Assembly: GCF_000214375.1 (NCBI RefSeq)
Contig: NC_015578.1
Coordinates: forward strand, 620,001-684,000
Length of the DNA: 64,000 nucleotides
DNA from: Treponema primitia ZAS-2
GTDB taxonomy: Bacteria > Spirochaetota > Spirochaetia > Treponematales > Breznakiellaceae
Direction of reading: 5' to 3'
In this document: positions 34,394-43,752 of the stretch, in pieces
How positions within the stretch are numbered: the first letter of the stretch is position 1
How the letters are laid out: the number at the start of each line of letters is the position of its first letter
Program-made: the position numbers and the translations under genes
Notes under the pieces: model-generated
What the model was told of the DNA's origin: nothing
Database searches by the model: none
The model's input: the letters and a program-made list of their open reading frames with translations, nothing else

Positions 34394-34552
34394 GTATAGC
34401 AATCGCTTTAAGGCAGCTATACCAGGATAAAGGCCGGGGCGGGCGGGCAAATCCCCCCGGCCCGTCTTTGGAATTCCCTGCCGGAGGAGACCTACTGGGC
34501 TCCGTAGGCAGACTCTACAAGTTAGGGCTGGGGGGATTTGCCCGCCCGTCCC
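34394..34552. repeat. Long inverted-repeat element in the nifA-like upstream gap
   Basis: Arms of 28 bp at 34436-34463 and 34525-34552 are reverse complements with two mismatches, around a 61-base middle that holds its own stem (CCTAC...GTAGG, 34491-34508). To the left, GTATAGC/GCTATAC (34394-34422) forms another stem. The gap 34315-34648 otherwise has no gene. It may be a structured RNA, a miniature mobile element or a double terminator. Confidence 0.7.
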
Positions 34553-34648
34553 GATCATCACCCAGTATATCCTCCATAAAATGATAATTGCTATCCAAAA
34601 GCTCAAGCCCTGGGGTATTTCTCCGATATTAGTAATGAGGAGACTCCT

Positions 34649-35356
34649 ATGTTGGTAAGAAAATCGTTCTATCTTGTAGCAGCCGCCCTGATTATCGGCG
34701 GCATACACCTCTGGGCGGGGGATAATGCCTCTTTTGTTGATCTCGGCTTTTCCCCGGATGGTACGATATATATGTTCGGCCAGTATGGGGTGGAATCACC
34801 GACCCTCCGGCCCTGGGCGAGTTTAGGGGTTGTGGATGTCCCCCGGAATAACTATGTGCCTGAAGGCAGGGTTTCCTATACCCATACTGATCCGGTGGTG
34901 GCCGGCCAGGATGGTTCCGGGGCGCTCTACCGGCTTTTGACCCGGAATACAACTCTGGCGAACCGGTATGGGATCAGTTTTCTCCACCAGGGGCAGCCCC
35001 TCTATATTTCCCTGGACACCCCAAGCGGCTCCGGGAATGGAGGGGAACTAATTGAATTTCGGGATTTTGAGAAAAATCTGGCTTACCGGGCGACTCTTGT
35101 CCCCACTTTTGATGGGTATGGCAACAATCTGAAATCATCCTTTATCATTAATCTGGAAAGGACCGGCAGGGATGGGACTAAGCGGAACTATATCGTGGGC
35201 AGCCCCCAGATAAAACGGCCCCTGATTACGGGCTACCGCATACGAAAAGTCATGGTGGCCCCCCAGGACGGTTCTTTGATCTTCGTGATCGAGATGAAGA
35301 AACCCGGTGACGGAGGCTTCGATGTCCGTTATATGGTCGAAGCAATAAAACTCTAA
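34649..35356 (+). CDS. Secreted protein, DUF2259-like
   Basis: 235 residues with a signal peptide (about 1-23, ending GGIHLWAG) and the DUF2259 opening DNASFVDLGFSPDGTIYMFGQYGVE, found in secreted proteins of treponemes and some other bacteria. The rest is predicted beta-rich. Function unknown; it should be periplasmic. The ribosome site AGGAG lies in a small dyad AGGAG-A-CTCCT that touches the ATG, which may dampen translation. A lipoprotein gene follows after 61 bp. Confidence 0.8.
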   Translation: MLVRKSFYLVAAALIIGGIHLWAGDNASFVDLGFSPDGTIYMFGQYGVESPTLRPWASLGVVDVPRNNYVPEGRVSYTHTDPVVAGQDGSGALYRLLTRNTTLANRYGISFLHQGQPLYISLDTPSGSGNGGELIEFRDFEKNLAYRATLVPTFDGYGNNLKSSFIINLERTGRDGTKRNYIVGSPQIKRPLITGYRIRKVMVAPQDGSLIFVIEMKKPGDGGFDVRYMVEAIKL

Positions 35357-35417
35357 GTTTTTTTCAACCCCCTAAAGTGTATTTTACCTCCGCCGCATAA
35401 CTCAGGCGGAGGTTATT

Positions 35418-36443
35418 ATGTCAAAGTACTATCGTTCTTTTTTTTGGGGTCTCTTCCTGCCCCTCCTGGGATTCAGTGCCTGTACCTGTTCCAACGAGCA
35501 GGCCATACAGCAGGTATTGGGGGCTAACGCGGAGACTCCCGTGTTTCTGGGGATCAAAGCAGTATCCCCTCAGGAAGTTCTGTTCGAATTTTCCCAGCCG
35601 GTTAGAGTTAGCTCCCTCTATTTCAATCCTTCCCTGGAGATCCAGTCCATTGGTGAGGGAAGCTCGGTGCAGGTGCAATTAAAAGAGGCCATGCATGGGG
35701 GAGAACGGATTATGGCGGATATCCTGGTGGAGGATGGGCGGGGGAACACCCTGGGGGTGCTGATCCCCTTCCGTTCCAAAAATGATCGTATCCCCAAACT
35801 GGTGATCACGGAACTGCGTACGGAATACGCAAACCCCAAGGCGGAATTTGTGGAGTTCCGGACCCTCAGCGCCGGTAACCTGGGGGCCCTCCGGCTTTTT
35901 ATTGCCGGGACAGGCATGGCGGAACCGGTGTTCGAGTTTCCCCCGGTGGAGGTGGCAGCAGGTGAATACCTGGTCCTGCACCTGCGGACCATTGACCCCG
36001 CCAGTGTCAATGAAACAGACGGGGACCGAGGGCTCTCCCCGGGAACCGAGGCCTTTCCGGATGCCCGGGATTTCTGGGTCCCCGGATCGGTCAAGCGGCT
36101 GAGAAAAACCGACGTGGTCCTGCTTTTGGATCAGGATGACAAGGTGCTGGACGGGGTGCTGCTCAGCGAAAACCCCGATGCAGCCTGGGCGAAGGATGAT
36201 TTGAGCCGGGCCGCAGAAATCCTGGGTTCCCAGGGCGCATGGCTAGGTCCCGCAGGGGAAAAGCTGAAGAAGCCGGGTCCCCGGGACGCCTTCCCAAGCA
36301 AGGGGGCCACCGCCACCCGGACCATCTGCCGGGAAGAGGCCTCAGCGGACAGTAATACCCTCCAGGACTGGTACATCTGCGACAGCAGCCAGGCCAGTCC
36401 GGGAAAGCCCAATAGCGACAAACGGTACCAGCCGAAGCCTTAG
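35418..36443 (+). CDS. Lipoprotein with lamin-tail-like domain
   Basis: 341 residues, signal peptide with lipobox LGFSAC. Residues 120-340 resemble the lamin-tail (LTD) fold: VITELRTEYANPKAEFVEFRTL..., a beta-hairpin with EYLVLHLR, and the end TICREEASADSNTLQDWYICDSSQASPGKPN, typical of LTD repeats in bacterial surface proteins. Probably attached to a membrane on the outer face. Function unknown. It shares orientation with the preceding secreted protein. Confidence 0.8.
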   Translation: MSKYYRSFFWGLFLPLLGFSACTCSNEQAIQQVLGANAETPVFLGIKAVSPQEVLFEFSQPVRVSSLYFNPSLEIQSIGEGSSVQVQLKEAMHGGERIMADILVEDGRGNTLGVLIPFRSKNDRIPKLVITELRTEYANPKAEFVEFRTLSAGNLGALRLFIAGTGMAEPVFEFPPVEVAAGEYLVLHLRTIDPASVNETDGDRGLSPGTEAFPDARDFWVPGSVKRLRKTDVVLLLDQDDKVLDGVLLSENPDAAWAKDDLSRAAEILGSQGAWLGPAGEKLKKPGPRDAFPSKGATATRTICREEASADSNTLQDWYICDSSQASPGKPNSDKRYQPKP

Positions 36444-36451
36444 TGTTTGAA

Positions 36452-36486
36452 GCCCCGCGCCTTGCCGTTTGGCTTGCCTGCGGGGC
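36452..36486. terminator. Hairpin between the lipoprotein gene and trxA
   Basis: GCCCCGC (36452-36458) pairs with GCGGGGC (36480-36486). It separates two convergent genes; U-tracts are weak. Confidence 0.5.
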
Positions 36487-36498
36487 AACGGCGGATAC

Positions 36499-36822
36499 TT
36501 AGATATAGTCTTTAAAAAAGTTAACGATCTCGTACTTGGGCAGGGCGCCGGTCCGCTGGGTTTGCAGTTGGCCGCCCTTGTAAAGAGCCAGGGTGGGGAC
36601 GGACACCACATTATGCTGCTCCGCCAGATCCCCCTGGGCGTCCACATCGACCTTGACTATCTTCAAGCGCCCGAGATATTCCTCTGCAATATCATCCAGC
36701 ATGGGGGCCATCATCTTGCAGGGGCCGCACCAGGTGGCCCAAAAATCAACCAATACCGGGATCGGGGACTTAAGGACCTCCCCCTCAAAATTTTCTTTGG
36801 TTATCGCAATTCCGTTACTCAT
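36499..36822 (-). CDS. trxA: Thioredoxin
   Basis: 107 residues, full length. Active site in DFWATWCGPCKMMAP; cis-Pro in SVPTLALYKGG. It is the cytoplasmic disulfide reductant for enzymes such as ribonucleotide reductase. AGGAG precedes the ATG. Single gene with no operon partner; the 94-bp spacer upstream shows nothing further. Confidence 0.96.
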   Translation of the reverse strand: MSNGIAITKENFEGEVLKSPIPVLVDFWATWCGPCKMMAPMLDDIAEEYLGRLKIVKVDVDAQGDLAEQHNVVSVPTLALYKGGQLQTQRTGALPKYEIVNFFKDYI

Positions 36823-36916
36823 GGAAGACTCCTAATAAGTGATATCTAAAGTTTACTGAATATAGCAGTTTTATACAATAATTTGTGGCAGTCTTACTCC
36901 GCTGGTGTTAAAAAAC

Positions 36917-37585
36917 TTACCGTTTTGACAACAAACTTCGGCTTACCGCAGTTCCTGCAAGCTGTACAATTTCTACCAGGATCAGGATGATGATCACCGC
37001 CGCAATGGTCACATCGGTTCTGAACCGGTAGTAGCCGTACCGTATGGCCAGATCGCCCAGCCCGCCGCCGCCTATGGCGCCTGCCATGGCGGAATAACCG
37101 ATCAGGTTGATGATGGACAGGGCCAGGCCGGAAATTAGGGCGGGCATAGCTTCGGGGATTAGCACCTTCCGGATGATCTGTATATTGGTGGACCCCATGG
37201 CCCGGGCTGCCACCAGTACGCCGCTATCCACCTCTGATAAAGCAGCCTCAGCGATACGGGCCACAAAGGGGGCCGCCGCAATAGACAGGGGGATGATCAC
37301 CGCCGTAGGCCCGATACTGGTTCGGATGATCAACCGGGTCAGGGGGATCAGCAGGATCATCAGGATGATGAAGGGGAGGGAACGGAACAGGTTCACGATT
37401 CGGGAAAGGGCATTGTAGAGCAGCCCCTGGGGGTTAAGCCCTACTGGGGAGGCATAATAGAGGAAGGCCCCCAAGGGAAAGCCCATGAGGCAGGCAAAAA
37501 AGGCCGAAGCCAGGGTCATAAAGACCGTTTCCCAGGTTGCCTGGGGAAGCATCTTTAGAATGGGTAAAAATTTATTCCAATCCAT
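36917..37585 (-). CDS. metI: Methionine ABC importer permease
   Basis: 222 residues, five to six helices, MetI type: TWETVFMTLASAFFACLMGFPLG near the start and the EAA loop VLVAARAMGSTNIQIIRKVLIPEAMP. It forms the inner-membrane channel for D/L-methionine with MetN. Its start lies 14 bp inside the end of metN. The binding lipoprotein MetQ is not in the window. Confidence 0.93.
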   Translation of the reverse strand: MDWNKFLPILKMLPQATWETVFMTLASAFFACLMGFPLGAFLYYASPVGLNPQGLLYNALSRIVNLFRSLPFIILMILLIPLTRLIIRTSIGPTAVIIPLSIAAAPFVARIAEAALSEVDSGVLVAARAMGSTNIQIIRKVLIPEAMPALISGLALSIINLIGYSAMAGAIGGGGLGDLAIRYGYYRFRTDVTIAAVIIILILVEIVQLAGTAVSRSLLSKR

Positions 37586-38297
37586 GGATCAGCTCCTTTG
37601 CCGCCTGGGTCGCGGGGGTATCAAACACCACCTGCACCGTACCGGTCTCCACAATATGCCCACCATCCATCACCGCCACCTCCTGGCACACCCCCCGGAT
37701 AACTTCCATCTGGTGGGTGATCATCACCACCGAAAGCCCCAGCTTTTCATGGAGTTCCCGGATAAGGGCCAGTATGGACCGGGTCGTCTGGGGGTCCAGG
37801 GCGCTGGTTGCCTCGTCGCAGAACAGCACATCCGGCTTTGCTGCCAGGGCCCGGGCAATGGCCACCCGCTGCTTCTGCCCCCCGGAAAGTTCCCGGAGCC
37901 GCGCCTTACGCTTATCCTTGATATCCACCAGTTCTAACAGTTCGTCTACCCGTTCCAGGATCTGTTTTTTGTGCAGCCCTGAAATTTCCAGGGGGTAGGC
38001 AATATTGCCTGTCACATTCCGGGACCCCAGGAGGTTAAAATTCTGAAAAATCATGCCCATGCGCCGCCGCCGTTCCAACAGGTCCCGGCCCTTCAGGGTA
38101 TCCACCCGTTCATCCCCGAAAAGCACCTCCCCGGCGTCCGGCGTCTCCAGCAAGCTCATCACCCGGAGCAGGGATGATTTCCCGGCCCCGCTCCTGCCGA
38201 TGATCCCGTAAATGCTTCCCCCGGGGATAGTCAAATCCACATTCTCAACAGCGGTTACGTCGGCATATCGTTTTGACACACCCCTAAGAACTATCAT
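37572..38297 (-). CDS. metN: Methionine ABC importer ATPase, short form without NIL domain
   Basis: 241 residues. Walker A GRSGAGKSS, signature LSGGQKQR, Walker B VLFCDEATSALD, and the MetN-like start MIVLRGVSKRYADVTAVENVDL. E. coli MetN has about 100 further residues forming the NIL domain that binds methionine and shuts the transporter; here the protein ends directly after the ATPase domain and the gene is fused by overlap to metI. The feedback lock is therefore missing, or the transporter is a relative with another substrate. Start 38297 follows GGAG. Confidence 0.9.
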   Translation of the reverse strand: MIVLRGVSKRYADVTAVENVDLTIPGGSIYGIIGRSGAGKSSLLRVMSLLETPDAGEVLFGDERVDTLKGRDLLERRRRMGMIFQNFNLLGSRNVTGNIAYPLEISGLHKKQILERVDELLELVDIKDKRKARLRELSGGQKQRVAIARALAAKPDVLFCDEATSALDPQTTRSILALIRELHEKLGLSVVMITHQMEVIRGVCQEVAVMDGGHIVETGTVQVVFDTPATQAAKELIHGLE

Positions 38298-38310
38298 CAA
38301 CCGCTCCCCC

Positions 38311-38329
38311 AAGGAGCGAAGCGCTCCTT
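38311..38329 (-). promoter_or_regulatory. Leader hairpin before metN
   Basis: AAGGAGCG-AAG-CGCTCCTT forms a perfect 8-bp stem a few bases before the GGGGGAG ribosome site. No SAM riboswitch motif was recognised in the roughly 70-base leader. Confidence 0.55.
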
Positions 38330-38373
38330 TCTATGCAATATTTATATCATATAAATTCTATCGGAATACCTGT

Positions 38374-38402
38374 AAAATACCAAGGAATAAAAATCATGTC
38401 AA
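38374..38402 (-). promoter_or_regulatory. Sigma70 promoter of metN-metI
   Basis: The minus strand has TTGACA, a 17-bp spacer and TATTTT. The transcript would start near 38366. Confidence 0.75.
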
Positions 38403-38472
38403 GGCAAATACCCTGATAAGGGATGGTGAAGCCCATGGGCCACGCTGAGCAGGCCCCTGCGGGAGTTTTGCA

Positions 38473-39561
38473 TCAAGCTTCCCCGCCCCGGTTTTTCTCC
38501 GCCACTTCGGCAAACTTATCCTTCAGGGACCCAAACAAATCAACCAGGACCGGATCGAAGTGTACCCCCCTGCCCTCCATAATGATGCTGTTGGCCTGCT
38601 CGGTACTCATGGGGGCCTTGTAGGGGCGCAGGGCAATGAGGGCGTCATAAACATCCGCAATGGCCATGATCCGGCCCTGGAGGGGGATGGCTTCGCCCTT
38701 AAGGCCCCGGGGATAGCCTGAGCCGTCCCATTTTTCATGGTGAGCTCCAGCGAATATCTTTGCGTGAATGAGGAAGTCATGTTCCTTGGTTGTTTTCATG
38801 ATCCCCTCAATGGCCCGTTCCCCGATTTCAGCATGCTTCTTCATTATCTCAAATTCTTCCGATGTCAGCTTGCCGGGCTTGTTCAAAATAGTATCACTGA
38901 TTCCGATCTTGCCCACATCGTGAAGCTGGGCCGAGGGGATGAGAAATTCCTGGTTCCATGTTGAGGTTTCCTCCCAGTAGACCCGCTTTTCCAGTATTTT
39001 CTCCATCAGGAGCTTCAGGTAACGCTGGGTCCGCATTATATGCCCTCCGGTCACGTCGTCCCGAAATTCAACCAGTTCCGCCACCGAGGCAAGGACGGCG
39101 TTCTGCAGATCAAATACCTGTTCGGTCCGTTTGCGGACCATCTCCTGGAGGTTGTCGTTAAAGTCCTTCAACTCTGCCTGCTGGGATTGCAGGAGCAGGT
39201 GGTTTTCTATGCGCTTGATCAGCAGGGGAGGGGAGAAAGGTTTGAACACATAATCTATGGCGCCCAGGGAGAGCCCCTCCAACTCGCTGCCTGTATCGCT
39301 TTTTGCAGTGAGGAAGATTACCGGAATGTCTTTTGTTTCGGTATCGCTTTTAAGTTTTTTTATAGTCTCATAACCGTCCATACCCGGCATTTCCACGTCC
39401 AGGAGGATAAGATCAGGCTTAACCTTCCCAAGGATAGCGAACAGTTTTTCTGCAGAGGGGATAGGGAACACGTCGTAGTGCTCTTTGAGCATATCCTTCC
39501 CAATGGAGAGGTTTGTCAAATTGTCATCCACCAGCATGATGACATGCCGTTTAGTTTCCAT
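38473..39561 (-). CDS. Response regulator with HD-GYP domain (c-di-GMP phosphodiesterase)
   Basis: 362 residues. Receiver domain: [13 protein letters not shown], phospho-acceptor in [13 protein letters not shown], Lys in YVFKPF. A coiled segment leads to an HD-GYP domain with [30 protein letters not shown] and [12 protein letters not shown], complete for c-di-GMP hydrolysis. The start at 39561 follows AGGAGG and overlaps the kinase gene by 11 bp. It is the cytoplasmic output of the hybrid kinase before it and may affect motility via c-di-GMP (see the PilZ protein at 60639). Confidence 0.93.
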   Translation of the reverse strand: METKRHVIMLVDDNLTNLSIGKDMLKEHYDVFPIPSAEKLFAILGKVKPDLILLDVEMPGMDGYETIKKLKSDTETKDIPVIFLTAKSDTGSELEGLSLGAIDYVFKPFSPPLLIKRIENHLLLQSQQAELKDFNDNLQEMVRKRTEQVFDLQNAVLASVAELVEFRDDVTGGHIMRTQRYLKLLMEKILEKRVYWEETSTWNQEFLIPSAQLHDVGKIGISDTILNKPGKLTSEEFEIMKKHAEIGERAIEGIMKTTKEHDFLIHAKIFAGAHHEKWDGSGYPRGLKGEAIPLQGRIMAIADVYDALIALRPYKAPMSTEQANSIIMEGRGVHFDPVLVDLFGSLKDKFAEVAEKNRGGEA

Positions 39562-42514
39562 TATTATCCTCCTTCTGTTTTTCCAGCCGTTTCTTAATCG
39601 TCTCAAATTCCGATTGGTTGCTCTGTTCCCGCAGCCAGGGTACAAGGTCCTGATCTGATTCGTAGGAATACTGTTCTAATTCTTCCAGTGCATTATCCAA
39701 TGCTCCGATATTGTAATTTTCCGCCGCCTCCCGTATACGGTCCAACACATTTTGGTCCGGCTCTGGTTTCAGGGGTTTTTTGTTTTCTTCGCCCAGGGCT
39801 TGAAGCAGGGCGTTCAGATCCCGGATAAGCGTTTCTCCCTGATGTATGAAAGTCTCTGTATGGGTTTCCACAAAATTCTTATCACCGGCCTTTGCGGCCA
39901 GCTCCAATTCTTCTGCCAATTTCCCCAGGGGGTCGGCGCAGATGCCGTAACTGGATCCCTTAATGCCGTGGACAGTGATGGCATAATCCCCCAGAGCGCC
40001 GGGAATCCGCAGTGTGTCAAGCAAGGCGGGAGTATGGACCGCGTAGGATCGGAGGGTTTCAATATACCCCTCTTCACCGCCGAAACGTTCAATAGCCTTG
40101 TCAATATCAAGGCCCGGAATATTTTTGTCTGCCAGTAGTTTTGCTGCAGGGTTTGCCGTATTGCCGACAGTCGGTTCAGGGGCGGTTGCCGGTTCACCCT
40201 GTTCAAGCCGCAGTTCCTTTTCTTTGTCCTTATCACGGACCCAGTGGTTGATAACTTCGTTCAGGCGCATGATGTCGATGGGCTTGGAGAGGAAGGCTTG
40301 GAATCCGTTGGACAGGAACATCTCTTCGTTGCCCATGATGGCGTTAGCGGTTAAGGCGATGATGGGCACGGTTTTGGCGTATTCGCCGTCTATTTCGCTG
40401 CGAATGATCCGGGTTGCTTCAATGCCGTCCATGTCGGGCATCATGTGATCCATGAAAATGGCGTTGTACCGGAGCTCCCCGGCACGGATCAGGTCAATGG
40501 CCTTTGGGCCGCTTGAAACGCAGTCTACGGTCATTCCGTAGGGCTTAAGCATACCCTTGGCAACATCCAGGTTGGTGGCCACATCGTCCACTACCAGGAC
40601 CTTGGCGTAGGGAATGTAGGCCCGGATCAGGTTCTTGTTCCGTTCATGCCGGCTTACGGAGTATTTGAAGTCCCGCAGGCGGCCTGCCACGATCTGGCCT
40701 ATGGGGGTTTCGCTTACAAATCCCTGAAGAAGCGTAAGGGAGAAGGTGCTGCCCTTACCATATTCGCTTTCCACAGTAATAGTACCGCCCATCATTTCTA
40801 TCATCCGTTTGGTGATGGAAAGCCCAAGCCCGGTCCCTTCAATCTTACGGTTACTTTTGGTGTCAACCTGCTGATAGTCATGGAAAAGCTTTTCTATATC
40901 TTCATGCTTTATGCCTATCCCGGTGTCCTTGACCTTTACCTTAAGCCGGACAAAATCCCCCTCCCGTTCACTGGAGATTCCCAGGGTTACGGACCCTTCG
41001 GTGGTATACTTAAAGGCGTTGCTCAGAAGGTTGTTGAAGATTTGCTTGATCCGCAGCTCGTCCCCGAGAAGTTTGCCGGGCAGGGTTTCATCAATGTCCA
41101 GTTTGAGGATGATGGGCTTGCTGCCGATGCGGACAATGTTCAAAGTGATAGTATCGTTGATAAGGCTGGGGATATCATATTCCACCGGGACAAGCTCAAA
41201 GCGGCCCGATTCGATTTTGGAAATATCCAGGATATCGTTGATGATCCCCAGGAGGGTCACACCGGAGCTGTAAATTTTTTCAAGGTTTTCACGGGCTTCG
41301 GTATTTATCTCATCTGTTTCTTTATCCAATTCCAGTTCCGAAAGGCCGATGATGGCGTTCATGGGGGTACGCATTTCATGGCTCATGTTGGCAAGAAAGC
41401 TGCTCTTTGCTTCCGATGCGGCTTCTGCGGCTTTCTTCAGTTCCTCAAGCCGCACTTTTTGCTCATTTATTTCCTTTATCATAAAGCGGTAGGCGCTGAC
41501 ATCAGAGAAGATCATGGTGTACCCGTAGAAACGTTTTCCCTCGTATAGTTCCTCGCGGCTGGTAGTAAAGGTACGGTCCCCCTTGGGGGTGCGAATAGTT
41601 ATTTCGCCGCCCTGGAAAGGTTTTGAAAAATCCGTCAGATCCGTAAAAAAAGTAGCGGGCTCCATGTTTACCGTAAGAGGGTATATCTGGCTGATCACCG
41701 ATGCTGTGTCGATTTTTCCGGGTACTAATTCTATGGGCACCGAAAGCCGTTCATGGGTCATGTTGGTGTCGATGACCGCATTATTACTGTTTATAACCAG
41801 GTAGAAATCCGTGTGGGAGGAAAGGATATTGCTGATAGCCATGGTTTGAATGCTGAACTGTTCCATGGGGTTGGAGAGCAGGGCAAAGGCGATAAACATA
41901 ACGAAGTAGCTTAAGGGGACTATGTCGTAATTCATCCCAAAGATGCGCCCGGTAAACAATATATTGAGGATCAGGGGAGCAACTGTCGCCAGGGTCAGAA
42001 GCAGCTTATGGGAGGCCTTGGGAGCCGTCTTTACAACATTGTGGAGCAGGAGGCTTATCCCCACGACCCAGGCCAGGGCCATGAAGGCGTAGTGTATCCA
42101 GAAGCCCCCGGCGTATTCCGGCCGGGGATAATCGTAGTTACCGTAGTACCGCCAATGCAGGGGATTGGTAAGGATAACGATACAATCTATGACCGGCACC
42201 AGGAAGTTCAGCCTGGAGACGGGCTTTGATTTGAACAATTTGATGTCCGTGAGGCCCCGGGCAAACCAGAGCACGCAGTAGGGGTTCACCGCCAGGGCTA
42301 TAGATCGCAGGGTAAACACAAAAGGAAACAGTTCGCCTCTGGTAACAATGTCTATGGCATTGAAAAAGAGCCACAGGGCGGTGGAAGCCCCCAGGGCAAA
42401 GAGCCCCTTCATCCGGCGGTTCCGTTTATCCGTAAACCACAGTAAGGCGAGTATGTAGGCTATAGCAAAAAATATGACAATGAAAAGAAAGAAAATCAGT
42501 ATCGTTCCAACCAT
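39551..42514 (-). CDS. Hybrid sensor histidine kinase (7TM, HisKA, ATPase, receiver, Hpt)
   Basis: 987 residues. Seven N-terminal helices (about 1-225), a PAS-like linker, a coiled segment, HisKA with [20 protein letters not shown], ATPase with the G boxes ([16 protein letters not shown]), a receiver domain ([14 protein letters not shown], phospho-acceptor in [13 protein letters not shown]) and an Hpt domain with [14 protein letters not shown]. It begins at 42514 rather than at the longer ATG (42670), because a TTACCA-17-TATACT promoter at 42555-42583 would start transcription near 42548. It is coupled to the HD-GYP regulator. Confidence 0.92.
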   Translation of the reverse strand: MVGTILIFFLFIVIFFAIAYILALLWFTDKRNRRMKGLFALGASTALWLFFNAIDIVTRGELFPFVFTLRSIALAVNPYCVLWFARGLTDIKLFKSKPVSRLNFLVPVIDCIVILTNPLHWRYYGNYDYPRPEYAGGFWIHYAFMALAWVVGISLLLHNVVKTAPKASHKLLLTLATVAPLILNILFTGRIFGMNYDIVPLSYFVMFIAFALLSNPMEQFSIQTMAISNILSSHTDFYLVINSNNAVIDTNMTHERLSVPIELVPGKIDTASVISQIYPLTVNMEPATFFTDLTDFSKPFQGGEITIRTPKGDRTFTTSREELYEGKRFYGYTMIFSDVSAYRFMIKEINEQKVRLEELKKAAEAASEAKSSFLANMSHEMRTPMNAIIGLSELELDKETDEINTEARENLEKIYSSGVTLLGIINDILDISKIESGRFELVPVEYDIPSLINDTITLNIVRIGSKPIILKLDIDETLPGKLLGDELRIKQIFNNLLSNAFKYTTEGSVTLGISSEREGDFVRLKVKVKDTGIGIKHEDIEKLFHDYQQVDTKSNRKIEGTGLGLSITKRMIEMMGGTITVESEYGKGSTFSLTLLQGFVSETPIGQIVAGRLRDFKYSVSRHERNKNLIRAYIPYAKVLVVDDVATNLDVAKGMLKPYGMTVDCVSSGPKAIDLIRAGELRYNAIFMDHMMPDMDGIEATRIIRSEIDGEYAKTVPIIALTANAIMGNEEMFLSNGFQAFLSKPIDIMRLNEVINHWVRDKDKEKELRLEQGEPATAPEPTVGNTANPAAKLLADKNIPGLDIDKAIERFGGEEGYIETLRSYAVHTPALLDTLRIPGALGDYAITVHGIKGSSYGICADPLGKLAEELELAAKAGDKNFVETHTETFIHQGETLIRDLNALLQALGEENKKPLKPEPDQNVLDRIREAAENYNIGALDNALEELEQYSYESDQDLVPWLREQSNQSEFETIKKRLEKQKEDNNGN

Positions 42515-42554
42515 ACCTACGCCCCCGTTTTTTAGTTTTCCATAGCCTAACCCT

Positions 42555-42583
42555 AGTATATTATTTGTCAATTGGGTTGGTAA
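42555..42583 (-). promoter_or_regulatory. Promoter of the hybrid kinase operon
   Basis: Minus strand TTACCA, 17-bp spacer, TATACT. It supports the start of the kinase at 42514. Confidence 0.55.
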
Positions 42584-42606
42584 ATACCCGGCGATTCCCG
42601 GGCCCC

Positions 42607-42635
42607 TTGCCCTTTCGTCCCAACTATAGTAGAAT
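42607..42635 (+). promoter_or_regulatory. Promoter of the pyrimidine operon
   Basis: TTGCCC (42607-42612), 17-bp spacer, TAGAAT (42630-42635). The transcript would start near 42642, twelve bases before the leader ORF and about 185 bases before pyrB. Confidence 0.7.
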
Positions 42636-42653
42636 AGAGCAAGTAGGGGAATG

Positions 42654-42770
42654 ATGAACGTCAAGCTCATGAAAAGCCAGTTTTGCGCGGGGAACTGCGT
42701 TGCAAGTAGCGCCTGTTTTTACGGACCCCGCCGGGAATTCCTGGATGGCCCTATTTTTAGTATTCGTTGA
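42654..42770 (+). CDS. pyrL: Leader peptide of pyrBICKD (pyrL-like)
   Basis: 38 codons, ATG preceded by AGGGGA, too short for most gene finders. The frame reads [15 protein letters not shown]..., crosses a short palindromic repeat (42685-42712) and two T5 runs (42716-42720 and 42754-42758), and stops at TGA 42768-42770, two bases before the terminator stem. This is the layout of the E. coli pyrBI leader, in which low UTP stalls polymerase in the U-rich stretch so that the following ribosome blocks the terminator. The peptide itself need have no function. Confidence 0.65.
   Translation: MNVKLMKSQFCAGNCVASSACFYGPRREFLDGPIFSIR
42685..42712. repeat. Dispersed palindromic repeat, short form, in the pyr leader
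   Basis: GCGCGGGGAACTGCGTTGCA plus AGTAGCGC; ends GCGC/GCGC are inverted. It is followed by TGTTTTTAC, so its RNA hairpin could act as the pause signal of the attenuator. Confidence 0.75.
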
Positions 42771-42772
42771 AT

Positions 42773-42798
42773 AACCGCCTGTATGGCGGTTTTTTTTT
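42773..42798 (+). terminator. Attenuator (rho-independent terminator) upstream of pyrB
   Basis: AACCGCC-TGTAT-GGCGGTT followed by a T-run up to 42798, on the plus strand and 30 bp before pyrB. No plus-strand gene other than the leader ORF precedes it. Confidence 0.88.
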
Positions 42799-42827
42799 GC
42801 TTATTTACACTTTTGTGAGGAGGGGGA

Positions 42828-43751
42828 ATGTTAAAGGGACGACATCTGATTGAGCCGGGGGATTTTACCATTGAGGAGCTGGATGGGCTGTTTAGCCTGG
42901 CGGAGCGGATCGAGGCGGACCCGGCCTATCTAAGGGAGAGCTGCCGGGGCAAACTGCTGGCGACCCTGTTTTTTGAGCCCAGTACCCGGACCCGCTTGAG
43001 TTTCGAGGCGGCTATGCTACGCCTGGGGGGGAGCTGCCTGGGCTTTGCCGAGCCGGGATCCAGTTCTGCGGTCAAGGGGGAGAGCCTGGCGGATACCATA
43101 CGCACCGTGGCCTGCTATGCGGACGCCATCGTCATGCGGAACCCTAAGGAGGGGGCGGCCCTGGTGGCTTCCCGGTGCTCGGAGATACCGGTGGTCAATG
43201 CCGGCGACGGGGGGCACCATCACCCCACCCAGACTTTGACAGACCTGTTGACCATACGGCGGCTCCGGGGGGGCTTTAACGGGCTGACCGTGGGCTTCTG
43301 CGGGGACCTCAAGTTTGGCCGCACGGTCCATTCCCTGGCCATGGCCCTGGCGCGGTATGCGGGGATACGGATGATCTTCATCTCCCCGCCGGAACTTTCG
43401 GCGCCGGAATATATCACCCGGGGGGCCTTGGCAAAGGCCGGGGTGGAGTATCAGGAAACAGACCGGCTGGAAAAAGTGATGCCCAGCCTGGATGTGCTCT
43501 ACATGACCCGGGTCCAGCGGGAGCGCTTCTTTAACGAGGAAGACTATATTCGCCTCAAGGACAGTTATATTCTCACCGCAGAAAAGATGGAGGCCGCCAA
43601 AAAGGATATGATCATCCTCCACCCCCTGCCCAGGGTCAATGAGATTTCCCTGGAAGTGGACGCCGACCCCCGGGCCGCTTACTTTAAGCAGGCCAAGTAC
43701 GGCATGTACGTGCGCATGGCCCTGTTATCATCAGTATTAGGAGTTTTGTAA
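42828..43751 (+). CDS. pyrB: Aspartate carbamoyltransferase catalytic subunit
   Basis: 307 residues, full length. Carbamoyl-phosphate site [12 protein letters not shown] (about 46-57) and aspartate-side motif [24 protein letters not shown] near the end. It catalyses the first committed step of pyrimidine synthesis with the PyrI regulatory chain encoded next. GGAGGGGG precedes the ATG. Expression is probably set by the attenuator upstream. Confidence 0.97.
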   Translation: MLKGRHLIEPGDFTIEELDGLFSLAERIEADPAYLRESCRGKLLATLFFEPSTRTRLSFEAAMLRLGGSCLGFAEPGSSSAVKGESLADTIRTVACYADAIVMRNPKEGAALVASRCSEIPVVNAGDGGHHHPTQTLTDLLTIRRLRGGFNGLTVGFCGDLKFGRTVHSLAMALARYAGIRMIFISPPELSAPEYITRGALAKAGVEYQETDRLEKVMPSLDVLYMTRVQRERFFNEEDYIRLKDSYILTAEKMEAAKKDMIILHPLPRVNEISLEVDADPRAAYFKQAKYGMYVRMALLSSVLGVL

Positions 43752-43752
43752 T

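Noticed and set aside
38298-38402. SAM or T-box riboswitch before metN
   Set aside because: The leader is only about 70 bases and shows a single short hairpin without the conserved cores.
39561-39645. Longer start for the HD-GYP regulator
   Set aside because: The extra N-terminus lies within the kinase gene and lacks a ribosome site, whereas AGGAGG precedes 39561.
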